This document shows, one piece after another, positions 37,790 to 47,237 of a stretch of 64,000 bases of DNA (positions are counted from its first letter, which is position 1; each line of letters begins with the position of its first letter). The notes beneath the pieces are model-generated. The model was given only the letters and a program-made list of their open reading frames with translations. It did not search any database and was not told the DNA's origin. Source of the DNA: UBA2357 sp041916775 (lineage in GTDB: Bacteria; Pseudomonadota; Gammaproteobacteria; Burkholderiales; Rhodocyclaceae); the NCBI GenBank assembly GCA_041916775.1, contig JAYRYZ010000004.1, positions 143,107 through 207,106 on the forward strand, written 5' to 3'. Both the position numbers and the translations under genes were made by a program.

Positions 37790-37815
37790 ACGATACGCGC
37801 GGTTTCGTGTATCGT
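37790..37815. promoter_or_regulatory. Dyad between zur-like gene and dksA, possible Zur box
   Basis: ACGATAC (37790-37796) and GTATCGT (37809-37815) form a perfect 7-bp dyad around 12 bases, with partial symmetry inside. It lies 36 bases before the dksA ATG, so it overlaps the likely dksA promoter. Zur binding is a guess from position. Confidence 0.45.
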
Positions 37816-37850
37816 GCCGGCCGTTAGTGTTTTTCACCGGAGAACGAAGG

Positions 37851-38285
37851 ATGAGTGCCGTCAAGACCGACACCGCGCCGACGCTGACCCGCGAGCAGCT
37901 GCTCGCCGCATCCGAGGACGAATACATGTCCGATGCGCAGCTTGAGTTCTTTCGTCAGCTGCTGTTGTCGGAAAAGCAGTCGCTGATCAATTCCGCGCGC
38001 GAAACCACGATCAACCTGCAGGACAACGAAGCCACGCCCGACTGGACCGACCGTGCCACCGTCGAGGAAGAGCATGCGCTGGAGCTGCGCGTGCGGGACC
38101 GCGAGCGCAAGCTGATGAAGAAGATCGACGAGGCGCTCGGCCGCATCAACGACGGCAGCTACGGCTGGTGCGAGGAAACCGGCGAGCCGATCGGTATCCC
38201 GCGCCTGCTCGCGCGCCCCACCGCCACCCTGAGCGTGGAAGCCCAGGAGCGCCACGAGGCGATGGAACGCGTCTCGCGCGGTTGA
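37851..38285 (+). CDS. dksA: DksA: RNA polymerase-binding transcription factor
   Basis: The 144-residue protein binds the secondary channel of RNA polymerase and works with ppGpp. The coiled coil has the tip DNEATPDWTDRATVEEEHALELRVRDRERKL, with the acidic-x-x-x-acidic tip pair replaced in the usual betaproteobacterial way. The globular end reads YGWCEETGEPIGIPRLLARPTATLSVEAQERHE. Of the four zinc Cys of E. coli DksA only the first remains (C, T, S, A), so this DksA should not need zinc. This single-Cys form is what I expect for the main DksA of betaproteobacteria. GGAGAACGAAGG stands upstream. The COG0523 gene follows after two bases. Confidence 0.92.
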   Translation: MSAVKTDTAPTLTREQLLAASEDEYMSDAQLEFFRQLLLSEKQSLINSARETTINLQDNEATPDWTDRATVEEEHALELRVRDRERKLMKKIDEALGRINDGSYGWCEETGEPIGIPRLLARPTATLSVEAQERHEAMERVSRG

Positions 38286-38287
38286 GC

Positions 38288-39406
38288 ATGCCGGATCACG
38301 CCGCCGCGCCGCCGGCGGCAGACCGGCGCATCCCGGTCATCATCCTCACCGGCTTTCTCGGAGCCGGCAAGACCACCCTGCTCAACCACCTGCTCGCCGG
38401 CCCCGCGCTGAAGAACAGCGCGGTGCTGATCAACGAGTTCGGCGAGGTCGGGCTCGACCACCTGCTGGTCGACAAGATCGACGAAACCCTGCTGCTGCTC
38501 GACTCGGGATGCATCTGCTGCAGCGTGCAGGGCGACTTGGTGCGCGCGCTCAAGAACCTCTTCACCCGCGCCGCGCGGCGCGAGATCGGACCGCTCGAGC
38601 GGGTGCTGATCGAAACCACCGGCCTTGCCGACCCGGCACCGGTGATCCACACCCTGATGCAGGACGCCTTCATCGCCGAGCGTTACCGTTGCGACGGCGT
38701 GGTGACCGCGGTGGACGCCGCCCTGGGTGCGGCGCAACTCGACCAACATCGCGAGGCGCTGCGCCAGGTGGTGATGGCGGATCGCCTGCTGCTCACCAAG
38801 TGCGATCTCGCCGACGACGCGCAGCGCGCTACCCTGCATGCCCGCCTCGCCGCGCTCAACCCGGGCGCCGAGCGCATCGAGGTGAGCGGCGGGCGCGCAC
38901 CCGATGCCGCGCTCGCGCCCTGCGGGCTCTACGATCCCGGCGGCAAGATGCCGGATGTGGCGCGCTGGCTGGGTGAGGAACAGGCGCTGGCGGATTCAGC
39001 CCGGCGCGCCGCGGTCGCAGCACCCCTTGCGTGGCGCAAGCCGGGTGCCGCCTCAGTGCTGGCGCGCCAAGCGGAACGGCACGATGCGTCGGTGCTGAGT
39101 TACACCCTGCGCTTCGCGGCGGCGCTCGACTGGCTGGCCTTCTGCGACGCGCTGGAGATCCTGCTGCAGGTGCACGGCTCGCGCATCCTGCGCATCAAGG
39201 GGCTGCTCGACATCGCAGGCGATTCGCAACCGCGCGTCGTGCAGTGCGTGCAACACATCGCCTACCCGCCTTCCAGCCTCCCCGCCTGGTCCGATGCCGG
39301 CCCTTTCGCCGACCGCCACAGCCGCCTCGTCTTCATCGTCCGCGATCTGCCGCGCGACGACGTCGCGAGCCTGCTCGGCGCGGTGATCGGGCAGATGCCG
39401 GCTTGA
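38288..39406 (+). CDS. COG0523/CobW-family GTPase (zinc or metal chaperone)
   Basis: The 372-residue protein has Walker A GFLGAGKTT (about residues 20-28), the family hallmark GCICCSVQGDL (about 76-86), IETTGLADPAPV, TKCDLAD-type G4, and a C-terminal CobW_C domain (SYTLRFAAALDWLAFCDALEIL, and RILRIKGLLDIAG). COG0523 proteins move zinc, cobalt or other metals to client enzymes. With a Zur-like gene next door, zinc is most likely. There is no long His-rich loop. It is co-transcribed with dksA. Confidence 0.85.
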   Translation: MPDHAAAPPAADRRIPVIILTGFLGAGKTTLLNHLLAGPALKNSAVLINEFGEVGLDHLLVDKIDETLLLLDSGCICCSVQGDLVRALKNLFTRAARREIGPLERVLIETTGLADPAPVIHTLMQDAFIAERYRCDGVVTAVDAALGAAQLDQHREALRQVVMADRLLLTKCDLADDAQRATLHARLAALNPGAERIEVSGGRAPDAALAPCGLYDPGGKMPDVARWLGEEQALADSARRAAVAAPLAWRKPGAASVLARQAERHDASVLSYTLRFAAALDWLAFCDALEILLQVHGSRILRIKGLLDIAGDSQPRVVQCVQHIAYPPSSLPAWSDAGPFADRHSRLVFIVRDLPRDDVASLLGAVIGQMPA

Positions 39407-39425
39407 GCGCCGAGGAGGGTTCCGC

Positions 39426-39791
39426 TTACTGCGCTGCGGCCTGCTTCAGCAAGCCTGTTTCGTCGGCCTTGCCGACGAAGGTCCAGCCGGCGTCACGGTT
39501 CCACACGAAGCGTAAGCCGGTCTCGGCGTCGGTGAAGGCGGCCAGGGGCTGGTCGTCGTCAGTCGTCGAATCTGCAAGGCTGGTTTTCAGCGCGGCGGCG
39601 CTGGTCGGGGTGTTGCCGACGAAAGTCCAGCCGGCGTCGCGGGTCCACGCGAAGCGGAAGCCGCTCGGGCCGTCGTCGAAGGTGGCGAGGACCGGGTCGG
39701 CGGCGGCCGGAGCCTGGGTGGTGCCGGCAACGGCGAAGGTGAAGGCGGATGCGCTGACCAGCAGTGCGCTGGCGATGAGCTTGGTGTGCAT
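39426..39791 (-). CDS. Small exported protein with two tandem WTFVG repeats
   Basis: The 121-residue protein has a signal peptide (LIASALLVSASAFTFAVA, cleaved about residue 23). The mature part holds two near-identical units: FDDGPSGFRFAWTRDAGWTFVG and FTDAETGLRFVWNRDAGWTFVG, separated by about 34 residues (the first ends near residue 59, the second near 106). Each carries the core RDAGWTFVG. Function is unknown; tandem aromatic units suggest binding of a carbohydrate or a peptide. GGAG lies before the ATG at 39791. Longer frames in this direction run into the neighbouring transporter gene and are rejected. Confidence 0.75.
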   Translation of the reverse strand: MHTKLIASALLVSASAFTFAVAGTTQAPAAADPVLATFDDGPSGFRFAWTRDAGWTFVGNTPTSAAALKTSLADSTTDDDQPLAAFTDAETGLRFVWNRDAGWTFVGKADETGLLKQAAAQ

Positions 39792-39928
39792 GGATGGGCT
39801 CCGGAAGTCGACGGCGGGATCTCGTGGAAACCGCCTCCGCGGACTATACGGACGTGCATGTTGCACTGCAACAAAAAATGTCGAATTCGCCGATAAGCAT
39901 GGCTTGTTGGATTTCCCGCGCTGCGCGC

Positions 39929-41095
39929 TCAGCCGGCGCGGCGTGACGGCCACATCGCCGGCAAGAGCAGCAGCGCGCCGATGACCGCGACGCCGCTCCA
40001 GCCCAGCCGGCTCTGCGCCACCGCGGCGAAGAAGGATGCGAGCGTCACCGCGGCGAAGGTGAGCGTCTCGTTGAAGCTCTGCACCCGCGCCCGGTTCGTC
40101 GCCGAGCTGCTCGCCACCAGCAGCGCCGAACCGCCGATGTAGGCGAAGTTCCAGCCGACCCCCACCGCAATCATCGACGCATGGAAGAGCGGCGTGGTCT
40201 CGCCGCCGAGCGCGACGGCGCAGCCGCCCAGCCCGATCAGGCAGCCGGCGGTGGCGATGCGGTTGGCGCCGTAGCGTGCGACCAGGTTGCCGGTGAAGAA
40301 CGAGGGCGCGAACATCCCGACCAGATGCCACTGGATCACGCTCGCCGCGATGCCCACCGGCAGACCGCAGCCGACGATCGCGAGCGGCGAGGCGTTCATC
40401 ACCAGCACCATCATGCCGAAGGCGGCGACGCAGAACGCGATCGCGCGCCTGAGCGCCGGCCGCGCGGCGATCTCGGCGAGTGCAGGCCGCCACTCGGGCA
40501 GCGGTGGGATGCGTGCTGCGACCGGCTCGCGCCAGACGAGCATCACCGCCACCGCCAGCGCCGACACTGCCGCGGAGACCAGGTAGGAGCCGGCGAAGGG
40601 CGTCACCGTCAGGTCCTTCGCGAAGGCGCCGAGATACGGTCCGAGGAAGGCCGCCGCAAGACCGCCGACCATCACCCACGAGATCGCACGCGGCTTGTCC
40701 GCATCGCTTGGCGCGCAATCGGCAGCGGCAAGCCGGTAGTACTGCGCGACGCCCTGGAACATCCCGAACAGGCTGCTCGCGATGCAGAAGCCGATGAAGC
40801 TCCCGCTCGACAAGGCCAGCGCCGCGAGCAGCGCGGCGCTGACGCCGCCCAGCGCGCCGACGACGAACACCGGCCGGCGCCCGAAGCGCGCGAAGCCCTT
40901 GACCGCGTTCAGCGTGCTCGCCGCGGTCATGATCCCGGTGAGCGCGAGCGGCAACGTCGCCAGCATCGGATCCGGCGCGAGCCATGCCCCGGCCAGTCCG
41001 CTCACGGTGAAGATGATCGACATCGCACAGAAGAACAGCGCCTGTGAGAGCGCGAGCAGCAGCACGGGGGTCCAGGTGGGTCGGGTGTCTGGCAT
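39929..41095 (-). CDS. MFS transporter
   Basis: The 388-residue protein has about twelve membrane helices. The loop between helices 2 and 3 reads KGFARFGRRPVFV, the MFS motif A position. A helix 4-5 region (FGMFQGVAQYYRLAAAD) resembles unassigned MFS groups. Substrate and direction are unknown. It lies 65 bases after the MocR regulator gene on the same strand, so the two may form an operon and the regulator may control export or uptake by this protein. Confidence 0.8.
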   Translation of the reverse strand: MPDTRPTWTPVLLLALSQALFFCAMSIIFTVSGLAGAWLAPDPMLATLPLALTGIMTAASTLNAVKGFARFGRRPVFVVGALGGVSAALLAALALSSGSFIGFCIASSLFGMFQGVAQYYRLAAADCAPSDADKPRAISWVMVGGLAAAFLGPYLGAFAKDLTVTPFAGSYLVSAAVSALAVAVMLVWREPVAARIPPLPEWRPALAEIAARPALRRAIAFCVAAFGMMVLVMNASPLAIVGCGLPVGIAASVIQWHLVGMFAPSFFTGNLVARYGANRIATAGCLIGLGGCAVALGGETTPLFHASMIAVGVGWNFAYIGGSALLVASSSATNRARVQSFNETLTFAAVTLASFFAAVAQSRLGWSGVAVIGALLLLPAMWPSRRAG

Positions 41096-41160
41096 CGTGT
41101 GAAATTCCGGTGTTCAGGGGTGGTGCGGTATCGCGGCAGGGTCGCCAGACGGTAAGTCGA

Positions 41161-42591
41161 TCACAACTGCCGTGCCGCGAGATCGCCGAGCGTCATCAGC
41201 GCGTGGATATGGCGCTCGCTGAAGGGGTAGCAGCCGGACAGGCGAATATGATGAGTATATCGGCCGGTGGGCGAATACAGGTTGCCGGGGGTGATCGAGA
41301 TGCCCGCGGCGAGCGCTGCATCGGCGAGCCGGTCTGCGTCGCAGCCCTCGGGGAGTTCCACCCAGGTGAGGAAGCCGCCGGTGGGCAGGGTGGCGCGCGT
41401 GCCGGCGGGCATGGCGGTGTCGATCAGGCCGCGCAGGCGGTCCACCTGGCCCGCATAGGTGCGGCGCAGGCGGCGCAGGTGCTGGGCGTAGCCGCCGCTC
41501 TCCAGGAACAGCCCGATCGCCTCGGCGAGCAGCGCCGGCTGCGACACCGAGGAGCAGAACTTGAGCTCGGCGAGCTCGCGCCCGAAGCGGCCACCTTCCA
41601 TCCAGCCGACGCGCAGGCCGGGGGCGAGCGTCTTGGTGTAGGACGCGCACACGATCACCCAGCCGTCCGTGTCGAAGGACTTCACCGCCGGTTGCAGCGG
41701 AGTGGTGAACTGCAGCTCGGCGTAGAGCGCATCCTCGATCACCGGCACGCGGAACTGCCGCGCCAGCTTCGCAAGCCGGGCCTTGGCCGCGACCGGCATG
41801 CTGGTGCCGAGCGGGTTGTGCACCGTCGGCATGCACACCACCGCCTGGATGCGTTTCTCGTCCAGCAGCAGCTCCAGCGCATCGAGCGCGAGGCCGGTGT
41901 CGGGGTGGGTGGGCACCTCGATCGTCTTCAGCCCGAGCCGGTGGGCGAGCGGGATGAGGTTGAAGTAGGTGGGCGACTCCAGCGCGATCGTGTCGCCCGG
42001 GCGGGTGACTGCGCGCAGCGCGAGCTGCAGCGCCTCCATGCAGCCGTTGGTGAGCACCACGTCGGCCGGCGCGAGCTGCATGCCGAGATCGGCCGCATGC
42101 CGGCAGATCTCGCGCCGCAGCCGCTCCGGGCCGGGCGGCAGCGAGTAGTCGGCGACGAGCTCCGGGCGGCGGCGTGCCAGTTCGGCGACGAGGCGGCTGA
42201 GTTTCTCGCCGGGGTAGAAGTCGCCGCCCTTGGGGCAGGCGAGCGACAGGTCGATCATGCCGGGCTGGGACTGTGCGGCGATCACCCGCGCGATGCGGTT
42301 GAGCACCGCTTTCTCGGCCGGCTGGGCGCGCGTGGGCGGGGGCGCGTCGCGCAGGCTCGGGCTGCCGAGGCGCGCACGCACGAAGTAACCCGCCTGCGGC
42401 CGCGCCTCCACCAGCCCGCGCGCTTCGAGCTGCCGGTAGGCGGCGAGCACGGTGTTGATCGACAGCCCCCGCCCGCGCGCAGCCTCACGCACCGACGGCA
42501 AGCGGCTCCCCGCCGCCAGGCGGCCGTCGTTCATCGCGGTGCAGAGCTCGTCGGCGAGGGATTGGTAGAGGGGTGGTGATGGCTCGGTCAT
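41161..42591 (-). CDS. MocR/PdxR-type regulator (GntR winged helix plus aminotransferase domain)
   Basis: The 476-residue protein joins a GntR-type winged helix (residues 5-75: LYQSLADELCTAMNDGRLAAGSRLPSVREAARGRGLSINTVLAAYRQLEARGLVEARPQAGYFV) to a class I aminotransferase fold (about 110-470). The PLP lysine is in ASYTKTLAPGLRVGW. MocR proteins use PLP and amino compounds as signals. I start at 42591, where MTEPSPPLYQSL is the normal beginning; an earlier in-frame start adds an unrelated tail. A CTTGT-CGCC-ACAAG dyad (42665-42678) lies upstream and may be its operator. The MFS gene follows. Confidence 0.85.
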   Translation of the reverse strand: MTEPSPPLYQSLADELCTAMNDGRLAAGSRLPSVREAARGRGLSINTVLAAYRQLEARGLVEARPQAGYFVRARLGSPSLRDAPPPTRAQPAEKAVLNRIARVIAAQSQPGMIDLSLACPKGGDFYPGEKLSRLVAELARRRPELVADYSLPPGPERLRREICRHAADLGMQLAPADVVLTNGCMEALQLALRAVTRPGDTIALESPTYFNLIPLAHRLGLKTIEVPTHPDTGLALDALELLLDEKRIQAVVCMPTVHNPLGTSMPVAAKARLAKLARQFRVPVIEDALYAELQFTTPLQPAVKSFDTDGWVIVCASYTKTLAPGLRVGWMEGGRFGRELAELKFCSSVSQPALLAEAIGLFLESGGYAQHLRRLRRTYAGQVDRLRGLIDTAMPAGTRATLPTGGFLTWVELPEGCDADRLADAALAAGISITPGNLYSPTGRYTHHIRLSGCYPFSERHIHALMTLGDLAARQL

Positions 42592-42698
42592 GCTCGTCGG
42601 TCTGGTTTGATGAGGGGGAGGGCGCAAGGAGGCCGGTTGGATGGAGGTTGCTGATATGTCGTCTCTTGTCGCCACAAGACGCCGGATGATGCTATAAA

Positions 42699-42710
42699 TT
42701 GCGTACGCAA
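42699..42710. promoter_or_regulatory. Palindromic operator of the toxin-antitoxin operon
   Basis: TTGCGTACGCAA is a perfect 12-bp palindrome directly after a TATAAA -10 box (42693-42698) and 21 bases before the antitoxin ATG. Position and symmetry suit autorepression by the Phd-type antitoxin. Confidence 0.6.
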
Positions 42711-42731
42711 ATGTTGAGCAAGGAGACTACA

Positions 42732-42992
42732 ATGAGCTTGCGGGTTGGCATGCGCGAACTGCGCGAAAAGATGGCCGAGTATCTCGAGTCTTCGGTGCCC
42801 ATTGAGGTGACGCGTCATGGACGCACCATCGGTTTCTACATTCCTGTGCCGCGTCGCCCTGGCCAGTCCGAGCGCGACGCGCTGATCGAGGCGGGGCGCT
42901 GCATGCAGGCGGAGCTGGCGCGCATCGGCATCGGCGAGGACGATCTTCTTGCCGATTTCAAGGCCTGGCGCAGGGCTCAGGATGCAGCATAA
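42732..42992 (+). CDS. Phd/YefM-type antitoxin
   Basis: The 86-residue protein starts SLRVGMRELREKMAEYLESSVPIEVTRHGRTIGFYIPV, the Phd fold that binds DNA and opens antitoxins of this class. The C-terminal part (LARIGIGEDDLLADFKAWRRAQDAA) is helical and should wrap the toxin. AAGGAG precedes the ATG at 42732. It overlaps the PIN toxin gene by 11 bases. Confidence 0.88.
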   Translation: MSLRVGMRELREKMAEYLESSVPIEVTRHGRTIGFYIPVPRRPGQSERDALIEAGRCMQAELARIGIGEDDLLADFKAWRRAQDAA

Positions 42993-43407
42993 GCGCCTTG
43001 TCGTTGATGCCAACATCCTCATCAGGGCTGTCTTCGGTTCGCGTGCAAGGCAGTTGATTGCGGACGCGTGTGGTGAAGTCGCGTTCTATGTGGCCGAGGC
43101 CAACTATCTGGAGGCCTGTCATTACATTGCACAGCTCGCGCCCAGGCGCGATATTCCCGATACCGTCTGGCGATCCGCGCTGGAGACGCTGATGACGGCC
43201 ATTCAGCTCGTGGGCGACGATGAACTGGGGCTGGTGGAGACCCAGGCCAGGGAGCGGATCGCAGGGCGCGACGAGCGCGACTGGCCCGCTCTCGCAGCCG
43301 CTTTGCTGCTGCAATGTCCAATCTGGACTGAGGACCAGGATTTCTTCGGTTCCGGCGTTCCCACGTGGACTACGGCCACTGTGCCCATCTACCTCAATGT
43401 GCGTTGA
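42982..43407 (+). CDS. PIN-domain toxin (VapC-like ribonuclease)
   Basis: The 141-residue protein is a PIN-domain nuclease. Acidic metal-binding residues are in place: Asp9 in VVDANILIR, Glu44 in NYLEA, Asp100 in RDERDWPALAAALLL, and Asp118 in WTEDQDFF. VapC-type toxins cut tRNA or rRNA when free of antitoxin. All catalytic residues are kept, so it should be active. The start lies within the antitoxin gene, so translation is coupled. GC is somewhat lower than the average of the window, suggesting a mobile origin. Confidence 0.88.
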   Translation: MQHKRLVVDANILIRAVFGSRARQLIADACGEVAFYVAEANYLEACHYIAQLAPRRDIPDTVWRSALETLMTAIQLVGDDELGLVETQARERIAGRDERDWPALAAALLLQCPIWTEDQDFFGSGVPTWTTATVPIYLNVR

Positions 43408-43437
43408 GTCATGATGTCACATCGATGCCCCGGCCAT

Positions 43438-43502
43438 GGATACACATCCCTGCATGAGTGATGGATACAGCACTGCTCAGTGACATCTGTATCCAGTATA
43501 AA
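43438..43502 (+). promoter_or_regulatory. Repeated GGATACA boxes and promoter of the LysE gene
   Basis: GGATACA occurs at 43438-43444 and again as GGATACAG at 43463-43470. Its inverse CTGTATCC is at 43487-43494, immediately before a TATAAA -10 box (43497-43502). The three boxes suggest a regulator binding at the promoter of the LysE gene about 97 bases downstream. Confidence 0.5.
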
Positions 43503-43598
43503 ACCTGCTTCATGAATCTGTAACCATACATCCGCAATCGCTATCCTGACCTCATTGCCGATCACCCGTGCAGCGGGTGCAACACGATGGAGTCCGTG

Positions 43599-44210
43599 AT
43601 GATCGATCTGCCCTTGATGACCTATGTCGCCACGATGTCGGTGACGCCCGGCCCCAACAACCTGATGCTGGCGGCGAGCGGGGTGAACTTCGGCTTTCGC
43701 CGCACCCTGCCGCACATGCTGGGAATCAGTATCGGCCATGGCGTGCAGGTGTTGCTGGTGGCGGGGGGCATCGCCTGGATCATGGCGTGGCTGGAGAGTG
43801 CGCGGTTCGGTTTGGTCGCGGCGGGTTGCAGCTACCTGCTGTGGCTTGCATGGCGACAGGCGCGCGCCGGCCGGCCGGGGGCGGGCGGGGCGTCGCGGCC
43901 GCTGGGCTTCGTCGGCGCGGCCCTGTTCCAGTGGGTGAACCCCAAGGCCTGGATGATGGTGGTGAATGTGGCGGTGCTGTTCCTGCCGCGTGGCACCGGC
44001 TGGGAGGGGGCGGCGCAGCTCGCGCTGTGGTGTGCGCTCATCAACCTGCCGTGCATCGCGATGTGGGCCTTTGCCGGCGACCGCATGCGCGCCTGGCTCA
44101 CCGATCCGGCGCGCCTCTTGGTGTTCAACCTCGCGATGGCGCTGTTGCTGGCGGCGACGGCCGGCTGGATCCTGGTGGATGAGGCCGGGCTGCTGGCGGC
44201 AACGCACTGA
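43599..44210 (+). CDS. LysE-family exporter
   Basis: The 203-residue protein has six hydrophobic helices and the RhtB/LysE signature near the N-terminus: SVTPGPNNLMLAASGVNFGFRRTLPHMLGISIGHG. The middle has GAALFQWVNPKAWMM, the second family motif. Such proteins export amino acids or homoserine lactones. TGGAG lies six bases before ATG 43599. The racemase gene follows after 38 bases, so the two could be co-transcribed. Confidence 0.85.
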   Translation: MIDLPLMTYVATMSVTPGPNNLMLAASGVNFGFRRTLPHMLGISIGHGVQVLLVAGGIAWIMAWLESARFGLVAAGCSYLLWLAWRQARAGRPGAGGASRPLGFVGAALFQWVNPKAWMMVVNVAVLFLPRGTGWEGAAQLALWCALINLPCIAMWAFAGDRMRAWLTDPARLLVFNLAMALLLAATAGWILVDEAGLLAATH

Positions 44211-44248
44211 ACAGGTACGAGTACAAGGACAATCCAAGGACATCCGCA

Positions 44249-44944
44249 ATGAAGACGATCGGACTCATCGGTGGCATGAGCTGGGAATCCACCCTGCCGT
44301 ACTACAGCCATATCAACACCCTGGTACGCGAGCGGCTGGGCGGCCTGCACTCGGCCAGAGTGGTGCTCAACAGCGTGGATTTCGAGGAGGTCGCCGCGCT
44401 GCAGCGTGCCGACGACTGGGACGCCGCGGCGGCGCTGCTGGTGGCGGCGGCGCGTGCGGTGGAGGCAGCGGGGGCGGGCTGCGTGCTGGTGTGCACCAAC
44501 ACCATGCACAAGGTTGCGCCGCAGATCCAGGCCGCGGTGGATATCCCCTTGCTGCACATCGGCGATGCGCTGGGTGTGGCGGTGCGCAAGGTGGGCCTGC
44601 AGCGGCTGGGGCTGCTGGGGACCCGCTTCACGATGGAGCAGGCCTTTTATCGTGATTACCTGCGCGAGATGCACGCGCTGGAAGTGCTCGTGCCGGCCGA
44701 GGCGGAGCGGGCGCTGGTGCATCGCGTGATCTTCGACGAGCTGTGCGTCGGCCGCGCCGAACCCGCCTCGCGTGCGGCCTACCGCAACATCATGGCCGGG
44801 CTCGCAGCGGCCGGCGCGCAGGGCATCATCCTGGGTTGCACCGAGATCTCGTTGCTGGTCGATGGCTCCGACGCGCCGGTGCCGCTTTTCGACACCACCG
44901 CGCTGCACGCCCGCATGGCAGTGGATTGGGCGCTGGGCGGCTGA
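44249..44944 (+). CDS. Aspartate/glutamate racemase family protein
   Basis: The 231-residue protein has the two Cys of cofactor-independent racemases: the first in VCTNTMHK (about residue 83) and the second in ILGCTEISLL (about 197). The N-terminus MKTIGLIGGMSWEST is characteristic of the YgeA/aspartate racemase branch. It interconverts D- and L-amino acids (Asp or Glu in known members). Position beside a LysE exporter suggests a link to amino-acid export or D-amino-acid release, which is inference. Confidence 0.9.
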   Translation: MKTIGLIGGMSWESTLPYYSHINTLVRERLGGLHSARVVLNSVDFEEVAALQRADDWDAAAALLVAAARAVEAAGAGCVLVCTNTMHKVAPQIQAAVDIPLLHIGDALGVAVRKVGLQRLGLLGTRFTMEQAFYRDYLREMHALEVLVPAEAERALVHRVIFDELCVGRAEPASRAAYRNIMAGLAAAGAQGIILGCTEISLLVDGSDAPVPLFDTTALHARMAVDWALGG

Positions 44945-44962
44945 ACCCGGCGCCCTGCCTCA

Positions 44963-45900
44963 TCAGAGCGCGACCTCTCCCGGCGTGGCGGCGAGCGACT
45001 GGGTGATGTGCTCCTCCGTCAGCGCGGGCGAGCACAGCGTGATGAAGTGGTAGGCGAAGGCACGCAGGTAGTGGCCGCGGCGCACTGCGATGCGGGTGAC
45101 GTTGTCCTGGAAGAGCCCGTGGCTGTCGAGCTGAACCAAGCCCCGATCACGCGCCGGATTGAACGCCACCGAGGCGATGATGCCGATGCCGAGGCCGAGT
45201 TCCACGTAGGTCTTGATCACGTCCGCGTCCATGGCCGACATCACCACATCCGGCACCAACCCGGCTGCGGCGAAGTTGCTGTCGATGCGCGCCCGGCCGG
45301 TGAAGCCTTCGTGGTAGGTGATGATCGGGTGCGCCGCGATGGCCTCCAGCGTGAGCGGTCCACCGGTGGTGAGTGGATGATCCTCCGGCACGATCACCGC
45401 ATGGCGCCACTGGTAGTAGGGAAAGGATGCGAGCTCGGCGACATCCGCCAGCGCTTCGGTGGCCACGCCGATATCCGCCTCACCGTGCAGCAGCATCTGC
45501 ACGATCTCGTCCGGGCTGCCCTGATGCAGCTTGAGATGCACCTTGGGGAAGGCGCGCTTGAACGCCGTCACTACCTGCGGCAGCGCGTAGCGCGCCTGGG
45601 TGTGGGTGGTCGCGACCGTCAGCCGGCCCTCGTCGCGGTTGCTGTAGTGCTCGGCGAGGCGCTTGATGTTGGCGGCGTCGAGCAGCATGCGCTCCACCAT
45701 CACCACCAGCTCCTTGCCCGGTTCGGTGAGGCCGAGGAGCCGTTTGCCCTTGCGCACGAACAGCTCCACGCCGAGCTCGTCCTCGAGATCCTTGATGTGC
45801 TTGGACACGCCCGACTGCGAGGTGAATAGCGCGTTCGCGACCTCGGTGAGGTTGAAGCCGCGCCGCACCGTCTCGCGGATGATGCGCAGTTGCTGGAAGT

Positions 45901-45904
<4 letters not shown>
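44963..45904 (-). CDS. cysB: CysB: LysR-type regulator of sulfur assimilation
   Basis: The 313-residue protein has the CysB N-terminus MNFQQLRIIRETVRRGFNLTEVANALFTSQSGVSKHIKDLEDELGVELFVRKGKRL and an effector domain with VATTHTQARYALP (ligand pocket Thr residues), the sequence type seen in CysB and Cbl. CysB activates sulfate and cysteine genes with N-acetylserine as inducer. Its start overlaps the cysA stop by four bases (ATGA), so the regulator is made together with the transporter ATPase. Confidence 0.93.
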
Positions 45905-46998
<1,094 letters not shown>

Positions 46999-47121
46999 GA
47001 TCGATCTGCGAGAGAGGTGTTGTACGTCCCGGATGAACCCGCAGGTGCGGCGGCAGCGGACGTTGACGTCATGTCGCTTATCGAAATGCTGCATATCCAG
47101 CGGGTTCCATTGCTGTAATCG

Positions 47122-47149
47122 AGTATATAGAACCCGCCGGATTCACCAA
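47122..47149 (-). promoter_or_regulatory. Candidate cysA promoter
   Basis: On the minus strand TTGGTG (47149-47144) and TATACT (47127-47122) are 16 bases apart. The start would be near 47115, giving a leader of about 117 bases. The -35 box lies within the arm of the adjacent perfect inverted repeat. A second dyad, GCGGGTTC (47100-47107) with GAACCCGC (47130-47137), brackets the -10 box. Confidence 0.55.
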
Positions 47150-47183
47150 CCATGGAATGCTGATAAGCATTCCATGGTTGGTG
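47144..47183. repeat. Perfect 18-bp inverted repeat upstream of cysA
   Basis: CACCAACCATGGAATGCT (47144-47161), a 4-base GATA loop, and AGCATTCCATGGTTGGTG (47166-47183) are exact reverse complements. There is no U-run on either side, so it is not a normal terminator. It lies between terC and cysA and includes the likely -35 box of cysA. It may be an operator or the scar of an insertion. Confidence 0.85.
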
Positions 47184-47237
47184 CTAAGGCGCGACAGCAG
47201 GTGGAGGTTGCCGGCGGCATGCCGTCGGCCGCCCGGC

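Noticed and set aside
37851..38285. DksA as a special zinc-starvation copy
   Set aside because: Single-Cys DksA is expected for the main copy in betaproteobacteria, so the missing zinc ligands alone are not evidence for a second, Zur-controlled paralogue.
39426..40985. 519-residue version of the WTFVG-repeat protein
   Set aside because: The extension reads across the transporter gene in another frame; the signal peptide and ribosome site support a start at 39791.
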